Both the position numbers and the translations under genes were made by a program. A stretch of 64,000 nt of DNA from Burkholderiales bacterium (lineage in GTDB: Bacteria; Pseudomonadota; Gammaproteobacteria; Burkholderiales; SG8-41), in contig JALHRQ010000010.1 of assembly GCA_022841375.1 (NCBI GenBank), positions 1 through 64,000 of the forward strand. Direction: 5' to 3'. Below the pieces are notes generated by a model. It worked only from the letters and a program-made list of their open reading frames with translations, made no database searches and was not told the DNA's origin. Of this stretch, positions 16,841 through 24,551 are shown piece after piece; the stretch's first letter is position 1, and the number at the start of each line of letters is the position of its first letter.

Positions 16841-17596
16841 CTAAAATGCAAAGCGACTCATCCCACCATCCACAGGGATTACGGTTCCGGTTATATAGCC
16901 GGCCCGTGGAGAAGATAAAAAAACCGCGAGATCACTTAATTCCTCCGGCTCACCAAATCTTGCCATAGGGATTTCCTCCGACGCAAATTTTCGTCGCTCC
17001 TCATCCGTAGGATAACGTCGATCGATTTGCTCGCTCCGAATACGCCCAGGTTGAAGGCAATTGATTGTGACGCCAAAAGGCGCGACCTCTCGCGACAGTC
17101 CCTTCGACCAAACGTGAACAGCCGCTTTTGCAGTAAATGCCGCATTAAGCGCCTTTGGCTCAGATGTCCCCGTAAGATTTATTATCCGACCGTACCTGTT
17201 CTTTTTCATGGAAGGGATAAGAGCATGAGTCAGTTCGCGTAAACGCCAAAAATTTAATGTCATTCCCTCTTGCCATTGCTCTTTCGTCGCCTCGAAGGGA
17301 ATCGGTCTACTGCCGCCTGCCGAATTAATCAGAATATCGACTTGGCCCAAATGTTCTAATGCCTTTTGAGCGAGTTCCTCCGAGGCATCACTTTCATAGA
17401 AGTCACAAACAAGAACTATCGGTCTTTCTCCACCGGATCTCTCAATATCATCTGCCAGTGATTCCAGAAATGGAGCGCGACGTGCAGCAATCGCAATCCG
17501 CGCTCCCTCTTTGGCAAGTTCCTTCGCTATAACTCGGCCGATCCCTTGGCTCGCCCCCGTCACCAACGCCGTACGTCCTTTCAACCTAAGATCCAC
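16841..17596 (-). CDS. short-chain dehydrogenase-like protein lacking the usual catalytic Tyr (251 aa)
   Basis: A GTG at 17596 is chosen: GGGAGGGG lies just before it and the resulting VDLRLKGRTALVTGASQGIG is the standard SDR start. NAD(P)-binding TGxxxGIG and the NSAGG segment are present. The active-site stretch reads LNAAFTAKAAVHVWSKGLSR: the position four before the Lys, normally Tyr, is Ala, although a Phe lies three before it. Oxidoreductase activity is therefore uncertain. The C-terminus (GYITGTVIPVDGGMSRFAF) is intact. It follows the TauD-like gene by 34 nt, probably in one operon. Confidence 0.85.
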   Translation of the reverse strand: MDLRLKGRTALVTGASQGIGRVIAKELAKEGARIAIAARRAPFLESLADDIERSGGERPIVLVCDFYESDASEELAQKALEHLGQVDILINSAGGSRPIPFEATKEQWQEGMTLNFWRLRELTHALIPSMKKNRYGRIINLTGTSEPKALNAAFTAKAAVHVWSKGLSREVAPFGVTINCLQPGRIRSEQIDRRYPTDEERRKFASEEIPMARFGEPEELSDLAVFLSSPRAGYITGTVIPVDGGMSRFAF

Positions 17597-17630
17597 CGCC
17601 CCCCTCCCTTCCATCAAACTCAACTCATTT

Positions 17631-18551
17631 TTAAAGGGCGACATTACCCAGATAAACCCGACCTCGATCATGCGGAGTATCGGGAACGGTGAAATCCCTT
17701 GCCGGACGAAGATCGTCTCGCGCTTGCGCTCTGTGCATTATCCGATGTGTTTTTGGATCAAAATTGTCGCGATGGTGCATCGTGCATCGATTATCCCAAA
17801 TCACTACATCGCCGACTTTCCATTTGTGATGCCAATTCAAAAAGTCTTGTGTCGCATGGCTCCAGAGCTGGTCCAGTAGCGCCTCAGAATCCTCTACTTT
17901 TAGACCGGGAATGTATGCGTTTCGACGTCGCCCGAGGTACAAACAGTTTCGCTTTGTCTCAGGGTGTGTCCGAATAATGGGGTGAATTGCACCAGGACAT
18001 TTCGTTACGTCTTTTACAGGTTCAAAGCCTTCTCTCAATTGTCCACCTGCGTTGTAAGTAATATCGTTTTTAATCTCCAAACGATCAACTTTCTTTCGTA
18101 ACGCTGGCTCCAGAGTTTCCAAAGCAAGATACATGTTGGCAAAGCCCGTATCCCCCCCCCACGCTGGCAACTTTAGTGAATATAGGATGCTCGCTGATGG
18201 CGGCTTCTCGCGATATGAAGTATCTGAATGCCAAATAACTTCATCATCGGCTAATCCCCCTATCGGAACGCCATCCTCAATGACATTTGAAATTACTGAA
18301 ATATATTTGTTGTCTCTGGGCTTTTGCCCTTTCCCAACGGGGGGCAATTCATCCAAGACACCAAAACGTTGCCCGAAACTTGTGAGTTGATCATCTGTGA
18401 CGTTTTGGTTTCGAATAACAATTACCAGGTTCTCTAGCCAAGCAGCACGAATCTGCCCAAACTGTTGATCACTATATGCGCGCAAATCGACGCCCCGAAC
18501 CTCGGCCCCACAGGCGTAAGGCAGCCGCAGAATCTCCAATTGGTCAGCCAT
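17631..18551 (-). CDS. TauD/TfdA-family Fe(II)/2-oxoglutarate dioxygenase (306 aa)
   Basis: The ATG at 18551 follows AAGGTGA. The HxD iron-binding pair is in IWHSDTSYREKPPSAS, the distal His in CTMHHRDNFDP and the 2-oxoglutarate Arg in RIMHRAQARDD. The family hydroxylates small sulfonates, aryloxy acids and other carboxylates with O2 and 2-oxoglutarate. The substrate here is unknown. It is in an operon with an SDR-like gene and diverges from a Bug receptor gene at 18762, so it may act on that receptor's ligand. Two candidate FadR-type sites lie in the 210-bp divergent promoter region. Confidence 0.9.
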   Translation of the reverse strand: MADQLEILRLPYACGAEVRGVDLRAYSDQQFGQIRAAWLENLVIVIRNQNVTDDQLTSFGQRFGVLDELPPVGKGQKPRDNKYISVISNVIEDGVPIGGLADDEVIWHSDTSYREKPPSASILYSLKLPAWGGDTGFANMYLALETLEPALRKKVDRLEIKNDITYNAGGQLREGFEPVKDVTKCPGAIHPIIRTHPETKRNCLYLGRRRNAYIPGLKVEDSEALLDQLWSHATQDFLNWHHKWKVGDVVIWDNRCTMHHRDNFDPKTHRIMHRAQARDDLRPARDFTVPDTPHDRGRVYLGNVAL

Positions 18552-18578
18552 CGGATCACCTTTCAAAGTTAATAATTA

Positions 18579-18589
18579 TTGTAAGACTT
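18579..18589. promoter_or_regulatory. candidate FadR-type operator TTGTAAGACTT
   Basis: It is followed by CCTTACAG, so TGTAAG and CTTACA arms are present on both strands. The core matches the site at 13889-13899 except at its last base. It is 28 nt before the TauD-like start. Confidence 0.4.
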
Positions 18590-18676
18590 CCTTACAGCTT
18601 TGAGCAATGCTTGATGTCGGATTATGGGCTTTTATAGAGTGTAAATTTCCCGCTTGCACACTACGAGCGTTCGACG

Positions 18677-18687
18677 TAATCTTACAA
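18677..18687. promoter_or_regulatory. candidate FadR-type operator TAATCTTACAA
   Basis: With its flank, TAATCTTACAACTT matches TAGTCTTACAACTT of the site at 13889 in 13 of 14 bases. It lies 75 nt upstream of the Bug gene at 18762 and could link its control to the FadR-type regulator at 13986. Confidence 0.4.
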
Positions 18688-18761
18688 CTTGAAAAAAAAC
18701 AAAAATAATAAACCTGCAAAAATGCATTAATTAATAAGCGAAACCGCTACCGGAGGGTGTC

Positions 18762-19745
18762 ATGCTGAGGAGCTCCAAAGTAATTCGCGCATCTGTTTTC
18801 CCGCTTGTATGTGCTGTTTTATTCCAGTCAAACATCTCTCTTGGACAGGAATACCCTACCAAGCCAATTCGTATGTTGGTTGGACTAGGGCCAGGCGGAG
18901 CCGCCGACACAACCGCAAGACTAATCGGCCAAAAGCTGACCTCAGAACTAGGCCAAACCGTAGTAGTTGAAAATCGCACAGGGGCAAGCGGAGTCATTGC
19001 TTACGACAAAGTAGCAACCTCCACTCCCGACGGTTACACCCTCGTCATGGTCACAGCAGCCGTAACCACGTTGCCTTTTCTACAAGCAAAGCTTCCATAT
19101 GACATCACTAAGGATCTAGCACCAGTAGCCCTTGCAAGTACTAGTTCCCATGTATTGTTGGTTCATCCCGCTGTTAAAGCGAACTCGGTTGCGGAATTAA
19201 TAGCCTTAGCACGCTCTCAGCCTGGTAAGCTGACCTATGCCTCCACCGGAATAGGCAGCGCACAGCATATGGCTGGTGAATATTTCAATATCTTAGCTAA
19301 AACCGAAGTCACACATGTCGCTTACAAGGGCGGTGCCGAGAGCGTATTAGCGACCGTCTCTGGACAGGTTGACATCACATACGGCAGTCTTGTCGCGGCA
19401 ACCAATTTCATCAACGCCGGCCGGTTACGCGCACTTGGTATTACTGGCACTAAACGCTCTCCGTTGCTCCCCTCTGTGCCAACAATCAGCGAGGCGGGAC
19501 TACAGGGTTACGATTCCATCGCATGGTACGGGGTAATGGCCCCAGCTCGCGTTCCTGAAAAAATTATTATCAAGCTGAACACCGTCATTGTTAAAGGAAC
19601 GCAGACTGGCGACGTTAAGGAAGCTTTCAACAAAATTGGTCTTGAAACACAAACCCACACCCCAAAAGAATTCGGAGAACTCATTCGCGCTGAATTAGTA
19701 AAAAATAAAAGTCTGGTTGCGCAAGCAGGTATCAAAGCGCAATAA
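18762..19745 (+). CDS. Bug/TctC-family binding protein (327 aa)
   Basis: The ATG at 18762 is preceded by GGAGGGTG. A signal peptide (VFPLVCAVLFQSNISLGQ) is followed by YPTKPIRMLVGLGPGGAADT, GQTVVVENRTGASGVIAYDK, DGYTLVMVTA and VAYKGGAESV, and then family motifs to the C-terminus. It is divergent from the TauD/SDR pair and is the last gene before the att-like sequence at 20.0 kb. No transporter membrane subunits are near. Ligand unknown. Confidence 0.9.
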   Translation: MLRSSKVIRASVFPLVCAVLFQSNISLGQEYPTKPIRMLVGLGPGGAADTTARLIGQKLTSELGQTVVVENRTGASGVIAYDKVATSTPDGYTLVMVTAAVTTLPFLQAKLPYDITKDLAPVALASTSSHVLLVHPAVKANSVAELIALARSQPGKLTYASTGIGSAQHMAGEYFNILAKTEVTHVAYKGGAESVLATVSGQVDITYGSLVAATNFINAGRLRALGITGTKRSPLLPSVPTISEAGLQGYDSIAWYGVMAPARVPEKIIIKLNTVIVKGTQTGDVKEAFNKIGLETQTHTPKEFGELIRAELVKNKSLVAQAGIKAQ

Positions 19746-19923
19746 CTGAGCACTTCGCTTATGCGCTTGCCCAAATGATGCCACCAAGAATTTGTAGTCC
19801 TTTACGCTAATAGCGTCGCGCAGGACCTGACCTGCCCCCCAAGAATTAGCTACAGGCAAATGGGGAGTGTATGAGATGAATATCCGGGAGCCCTTTGAGG
19901 GAAGCTGTGGTTACCCCCTCCTG

Positions 19924-19952
19924 ATTCGCACAAAATTCGCACAAGAGCCCTA
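19924..19952 (+). repeat. 29-bp repeat, copy B (paired ATTCGCACAA)
   Basis: The stretch starts ATTCGCACAAAATTCGCAC and ends GAGCCCTA. It matches 29888-29916 at 27 of 29 positions and shares the doubled motif with 3003-3024. It probably holds binding sites of the same recombinase family. Confidence 0.6.
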
Positions 19953-19994
19953 CCCTCTAACCTCACGAATGGTGCTCAAATAAACCTCGAAAAT

Positions 19995-20009
19995 CCGCCG
20001 CCTCCAGCA
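19995..20009 (+). other. degenerate tmRNA-3'-end-like att, copy B
   Basis: CCGCCGCCTCCAGCA differs at one base from the end of the att at 2800-2824 (CCGCCGCCTCCACCA). It lies 42 nt after the paired repeat. It could be a decayed att between two island segments. Its GC-rich nature makes chance similarity possible. Confidence 0.45.
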
Positions 20010-20051
20010 GACCTCGCACATTTCCATTTAATTCCAGCAAAGGTTTATCGC

Positions 20052-21503
20052 TTAACTTAAAAGAAGTATCAGGTCCGCGACATCACTTAGCTCATCAAGA
20101 TTTCGGATCAGCCCTATCGCATCATCGACGTTTCTCGCGGAAACGGGCTTGGCTGAAAAAGACACGCAATCCCGGAACTTTGCTTCAAGCAACTCCCAAC
20201 CCACTGGATTCTTCGGATCCCCAGGAACCCCCGCCGATCTGTGTTCGAAGCGACGTCCGTCGCGCGTCACAACCTCAACCGAGGTGCTGGAAATATCGGC
20301 AGAGCCACCACGTCCTGTCACTGCCTTTTCTGCCGGACGATAACTGACCCGATCCGCCATGGCCAGAACAACTGGATCCCGTAATCCTTCTTCCGTGTAG
20401 GCACGAAGGGTGACATTCCCTTTCGCCGCCATTATTGCGGTCGTGAATGGAATGCTGTATTTGCCGTCGATACTCACCTTTGGCCTGCGCTTCAATTCAA
20501 TCGGCTCACAGAGAAGCTGTGTCCCACCTGTTCCGCCGACGATGATTATTTCCCCAATATCTTCCGGCTCGAGGCGCTGATTTTTCATGATCGCCGAAAC
20601 TGAGGCATTGGTTGTCCGAGTGTAGGCGCATGCGGGCCAAACCTTAAAACCATGCTTCTCAATTAATGGAAAGTTCTCACCTAACCGGTCAACAATACCG
20701 CCCCAATCTGGCTCCTTTCCACGAATGTAGGTACGGAAAAAACCGTAGCGTCCTTCAATGACCTCTTTAGAGCCAATAATTCCGCGCTGAGCCAGTTGTG
20801 CGGCCAGGATCGCGCCTTGACCTGAAAAACCCGCCTGCATGGATCTCATGTGAGTGGCGGCCCCCACTGCCATCTGCCTGCTCCCACTCATTTGGTTAAA
20901 TCCGATGCCCAGCGCATTTTCCATACGCTGCTCATCCAAGCCGAGCAGCCGTCCGCCAGTCGCAGCACCTGCAATATAGCCAATGAGCTGCGTTGCAAAC
21001 CACCCTTCGGTCATTGTCCAATCAGGCACATCAATGGCCCGACTGATTCGGGTCATCAAATCCATGCCGGCGGCGATGGCGGTAATCAGTTCCTTGCCAC
21101 AGACACCACCATTTTTTTCGGCCAAGGCTATTGCTACAGGTATGGTGACAATGCTCGGGTGACCACTCTCCCCGATGTCATCGAAATCAAGCATGTGTCC
21201 CAGACTGCCGTTAACAAATACAGCCCAGCCAGCGGGAGCCTTGCCTCCAAACCCCAAAATCGTCGATTCTGGATTGCCGCCCATTTCCGCAACGTATTCA
21301 GAGAGTATCTTCGCTTCAGGGGCAAGACTGCTGGCGCCAATAGATACCCCCAGGGTATCCATTACGCACTGCTTGATGATATCCACCAGCGGCTGAGGCA
21401 AGTCCTCGTAACGCAAGTTTGCTGCGTGTTGCGCAAGTTTGCATGTAACACCAACCGCAGCTGGCATTTCTTGTTGCGCAGAAGAATTTACCTTAATGGT
21501 CAT
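20052..21503 (-). CDS. MmgE/PrpD-family protein (483 aa)
   Basis: The ATG at 21503 (MTIKVNSSAQQEMP) is chosen because GAAGGG precedes it; it lies 3 nt after the stop of the Bug gene. The family pattern is clear: VMDTLGVSIGASSLAPEAKI, LDFDDIGESGHPSIVTIPVA, KVWPACAYTRTTNASVSAIM and SIPFTTAIMAAKGN. Members include 2-methylcitrate dehydratase PrpD and cis-aconitate decarboxylases. The exact reaction cannot be assigned. As the last gene of the operon that starts near 27.9 kb, it may dehydrate or decarboxylate a tricarboxylate made by the LeuCD-like and TcuA-like enzymes. Confidence 0.9.
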   Translation of the reverse strand: MTIKVNSSAQQEMPAAVGVTCKLAQHAANLRYEDLPQPLVDIIKQCVMDTLGVSIGASSLAPEAKILSEYVAEMGGNPESTILGFGGKAPAGWAVFVNGSLGHMLDFDDIGESGHPSIVTIPVAIALAEKNGGVCGKELITAIAAGMDLMTRISRAIDVPDWTMTEGWFATQLIGYIAGAATGGRLLGLDEQRMENALGIGFNQMSGSRQMAVGAATHMRSMQAGFSGQGAILAAQLAQRGIIGSKEVIEGRYGFFRTYIRGKEPDWGGIVDRLGENFPLIEKHGFKVWPACAYTRTTNASVSAIMKNQRLEPEDIGEIIIVGGTGGTQLLCEPIELKRRPKVSIDGKYSIPFTTAIMAAKGNVTLRAYTEEGLRDPVVLAMADRVSYRPAEKAVTGRGGSADISSTSVEVVTRDGRRFEHRSAGVPGDPKNPVGWELLEAKFRDCVSFSAKPVSARNVDDAIGLIRNLDELSDVADLILLLS

Positions 21504-21505
21504 GA

Positions 21506-22480
21506 CTATCCCTTCTTGTTTACCAATCCAAGGTTTTTGATGATTTTCCCCCACCGGGCCGTTTCTGCATCAATAAATCCCCGAAACTGTTCTGGCGAAT
21601 TCGGTAATGCCGCATCAGCTCCTTCAGCGGCCAAACGCGCTTTCATTTCTGGCGCATTCACAACTGCAATGGACTCACGGTTGATTGCAACAATGATGGA
21701 TGTTGGCGTGCCCTTTGGTGCAAGAAACCCGTACCAACTGCGAAGGTCATATCCCGGCACACCGGATTCTGCAACTGTAGGCAAATCGGGCAACGCCTGT
21801 ATTCGTTGCGGACTGGTAATGGCCAGCGCCTTCAACTTGCCGCTACGCACCAAAGGTCCCGCCGTCAATGTATTCGTAATGGACAGTTGCACGCGACCAC
21901 CCATTAAATCAATCATTGACAGTCCACTGCCCTTGTAAGGCACATGCGTCATTTCTACGGCCGCCATTGTTTTGAAAAGCTCCATGCCAAGATGGACTAC
22001 CGTACCAACGCCACTTGAGGCGTAAACCAGAGGCTTGGATTTAGCCAGGGATATCAACTCCTTGACCGTATTAGCCTCCAGCGAAGGATTCGCCACCAGC
22101 ATGTACGGCTGCGACAGCAGCATGCAGACGGGTGCAAGCTCCTTTGTGATATCGGTGGAAACAGTGCCTAACAGCATGGCGGTCACATTCTGCGCACTTA
22201 GAGTGACCAACGTGTATCCGTCTGGGGTGGCCTGCGCACCCATCTGCAGAGAAATCGCACCCGAGGCGCCCGCTCTGTTGTCTACCACGACTGATTGCCC
22301 AAGACGTTCTGATAGTTTCTGAGCGACCGTCCGGGTCATGACATCACTGCCACTGCCAGCTGGCGTACCCACAAGTACCCTGATGGGTTTTTTCGGATAA
22401 CCCGGCAGCAACGATTGCGCGGCCACCGGCAGCACACAAAGCATCCCGAGAGTCGCCAGAAATCCTTGAAGAACTCGCAT
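21506..22480 (-). CDS. Bug/TctC-family binding protein (324 aa)
   Basis: It starts at the ATG at 22480 with AAGGAGGAG upstream. A signal peptide (LATLGMLCVLPVAAQS) leads to YPKKPIRVLVGTPAGSGSDV, GQSVVVDNRAGASGAISLQM, DGYTLVTLSA and VPYKGSGLSM. It is embedded in the seven-enzyme minus-strand operon between a CapA-like gene and an MmgE/PrpD gene, the only receptor inside it. It therefore probably imports the substrate or delivers it to a TctAB pair encoded elsewhere. Confidence 0.9.
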   Translation of the reverse strand: MRVLQGFLATLGMLCVLPVAAQSLLPGYPKKPIRVLVGTPAGSGSDVMTRTVAQKLSERLGQSVVVDNRAGASGAISLQMGAQATPDGYTLVTLSAQNVTAMLLGTVSTDITKELAPVCMLLSQPYMLVANPSLEANTVKELISLAKSKPLVYASSGVGTVVHLGMELFKTMAAVEMTHVPYKGSGLSMIDLMGGRVQLSITNTLTAGPLVRSGKLKALAITSPQRIQALPDLPTVAESGVPGYDLRSWYGFLAPKGTPTSIIVAINRESIAVVNAPEMKARLAAEGADAALPNSPEQFRGFIDAETARWGKIIKNLGLVNKKG

Positions 22481-22495
22481 TTTCTCCTCCTTGAT

Positions 22496-23602
22496 TTATT
22501 TACGGCTTGTTATTAGGACCTCGCCACCTTCAACTTTAAAGTGATGGTCAAAGTCTTCAGATACCCAATCCATGAACTGCACCGCATCCTGAAAACGCGC
22601 ATCTCCACTACGCAAAATCTCAGGGCGTAGTTTTTTATCAATCACTACCGGAAGGAACGATACTCGCTCAATTCCCTTCTCTCCGATGATGGCCTTTGCT
22701 ATCAGGCTGCGCTTGGCATCCGATCCGTAAGACAGATGCGGATAATCCGGATCAAGGACAACACCATATTTCTTCTCGAAGGCGGCTGCTTTTTCAGGTG
22801 ATTTGGCCGTCGATGACATAATGAAATTCGACAGACTATAAAAACACACAGCGCCCTGATGGACCCCAATCGCCTTTGGCGTATGCGCATGATGACCCAG
22901 CAAAAGGTCGGCGCCGGCATTGATGGCCGCCTCTGCGACAGTGATCTGATAGTCGGCAATCAGACGTGGAATGTAGTGAATCCCCCAGTGCAGAGAGACC
23001 ACCACCGCATCGGCTCTGGACTTTGCACTTTTTATGTCCTCAACGAGATCCGCGAGGTCTTCAGCATAAGGGACGGTAGTCACCCTGGGGGGAATACCCG
23101 GCTGATAATCAAATGCCTCGTAATAGGTGTGTACCCGCAAAGGTGCCACGCCAGGACTATCAGGTCCGGCGGCATAACCATTCTGCAAAATGGAACAATA
23201 GGCAAGAAAGGCCACCTTGACGCCGTTTTTTTCAATAATTTCCGGGGCGCGAGCCTCCTTGAGATTCTTTCCAGCCCCAACAACCTTGATGCCTCTGCCG
23301 CGCAGCAAATCCAATGTATCCAGCAGCGCATCACTTCCCCAGTCCATGGCATGGTTACTGGCGAGTGAAACAATGTCAAAACCGCAATCAGAAAACACGG
23401 AAATCATCTGCGGCGGAACACGACTGTGCGCCCCATTGGAGTGCAGTTGGAATTCGCCGCGCGTTGAATAGACGCGCTCAACCTGAGCGAAGCGCAGGTC
23501 CGCTTCTTGCAACACCGGCTTTACCAACTCGGAATACCGCTCAATCGGCTCATGAATCGGTCCGACATCACCGCACGCCATTAGACTTACTGTTTTCATC
23601 AT
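22496..23602 (-). CDS. CapA-family (poly-gamma-glutamate capsule type) metallophosphatase-like protein (368 aa)
   Basis: CapA-domain motifs are present: MACGDVGPIHEP at the start, FDIVSLASNHAMDWGSDALL, GADLLLGHHAHTPKAIGV and CFYSLSNFIMS. These are the Asp, Asn-His and His-x-His metal ligands of a calcineurin-like fold. No signal peptide or membrane segment is seen, unlike capsule-anchoring CapA, so it is probably cytoplasmic. Its place inside a catabolic operon, with no capB or capC, argues for a hydrolase role on an amide, phosphate or polymer form of the substrate. That is inference. Met2 (23599) is an equal start. Confidence 0.85.
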   Translation of the reverse strand: MMKTVSLMACGDVGPIHEPIERYSELVKPVLQEADLRFAQVERVYSTRGEFQLHSNGAHSRVPPQMISVFSDCGFDIVSLASNHAMDWGSDALLDTLDLLRGRGIKVVGAGKNLKEARAPEIIEKNGVKVAFLAYCSILQNGYAAGPDSPGVAPLRVHTYYEAFDYQPGIPPRVTTVPYAEDLADLVEDIKSAKSRADAVVVSLHWGIHYIPRLIADYQITVAEAAINAGADLLLGHHAHTPKAIGVHQGAVCFYSLSNFIMSSTAKSPEKAAAFEKKYGVVLDPDYPHLSYGSDAKRSLIAKAIIGEKGIERVSFLPVVIDKKLRPEILRSGDARFQDAVQFMDWVSEDFDHHFKVEGGEVLITSRK

Positions 23603-23615
23603 CTAGCCTGCCTGA

Positions 23616-24551
23616 TCAGCTGTATTTGGTTTTTGCTGCAGCACCCAGGTAGCGGGCCTCCAGTTCCTGCTGCCGGTCTGCACCTTCGCCTTCCGCCCCA
23701 ACAAAAGGCCGTGGATAAGGCCGGTCCTTCCGGCTTAACTCGAAATCTTCCCAGGCCGCGATTCCGCGATGCTGGAAGTCCTGCATGAAGTCATGCAAGG
23801 CAGCCCACATCACCTGATGCGTAAATCCCGGATACCAGGCGATGTTGACACCCAGCGCCAGATGTTCATCCAGGCCAAGATAACGGGGTAACTTGCCTTT
23901 CATGAACGAAAACGGTCCCTCCAATGCCTTGCGTGCCTGCAGGATCTCGGCTTCCGAGTGAGGAGACTCAAGCTGCACCCAGTCCACACCAGCTTCATCA
24001 CGGTAGGCTTTCAGGCGAACAATCGCGTCCTCAAGGCTGCTGTTCACAGCATCGCGGGCGTAGCACTGCGACATGATCACAAAATCAGGATCAATTTCGT
24101 TTTTCATGTCGACCGCAGCTTTATAACGGGCCACAGCCTGCTCGATTGGAACGACCTCGACTCCAGCGCTTTGCGTGCGCCGCTTGCCCTCAATGGGCTG
24201 ATCATCGATGCGAATTCCCGCAATACCGGCACGAATTGATTCGCGAACCAGCCGCCGGACGGCCATGATTCCTCCATGGCCGGTGTCACCGTCAAGAATG
24301 ATCGGGAATTCGGCACTCTGCGCAATCCAGCCGCCGATCTGAATGCATTCCGTCATGCTCGCGGTGCCCACGTCTGCCAGCCCCGTATACGAACCGACTA
24401 CGCCGCTGGTACCAACAAAACCGACTTCGCAACCGGCTTGCTCCATGATTCGTGCATGCGTGGCCGAAGGCGGATGCAACACCACCAGCACTTTGCCCTG
24501 CCGATGGATGAGCTGCTTCAGGCGGGTGGTTTTCTTGAGGTGATCCACCAT
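23616..24551 (-). CDS. isocitrate lyase/PEP mutase superfamily protein with altered active-site loop (311 aa)
   Basis: The (beta/alpha)8 family is recognised by MEQAGCEVGFVGTSGVVGS, the metal-binding IILDGDTGHGG, AGIAGIRIDDQP and DPDFVIMSQCYARD. In lyases of the family the gating loop is K-(K/R)-C-G-H with a catalytic Cys; here the same place reads EGKRRTQSAG, so that Cys and His are absent. It may be a mutase, decarboxylase or hydrolase type rather than a methylisocitrate lyase. It overlaps the TcuA-like gene by one base (TGATG), so the two are translationally coupled. It probably cleaves or modifies the product of the upstream enzymes. Confidence 0.85.
   Translation of the reverse strand: MVDHLKKTTRLKQLIHRQGKVLVVLHPPSATHARIMEQAGCEVGFVGTSGVVGSYTGLADVGTASMTECIQIGGWIAQSAEFPIILDGDTGHGGIMAVRRLVRESIRAGIAGIRIDDQPIEGKRRTQSAGVEVVPIEQAVARYKAAVDMKNEIDPDFVIMSQCYARDAVNSSLEDAIVRLKAYRDEAGVDWVQLESPHSEAEILQARKALEGPFSFMKGKLPRYLGLDEHLALGVNIAWYPGFTHQVMWAALHDFMQDFQHRGIAAWEDFELSRKDRPYPRPFVGAEGEGADRQQELEARYLGAAAKTKYS

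Larger units (their letters stand above)
19746..20051. other. segment junction without genes
   Basis: This 306-bp stretch between convergent genes holds the paired TTCGCACAA repeat (19924-19952) and the tmRNA-end-like sequence (19995-20009). I see no supported gene and no clear terminator. It is read as the boundary between two island segments. Confidence 0.5.
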
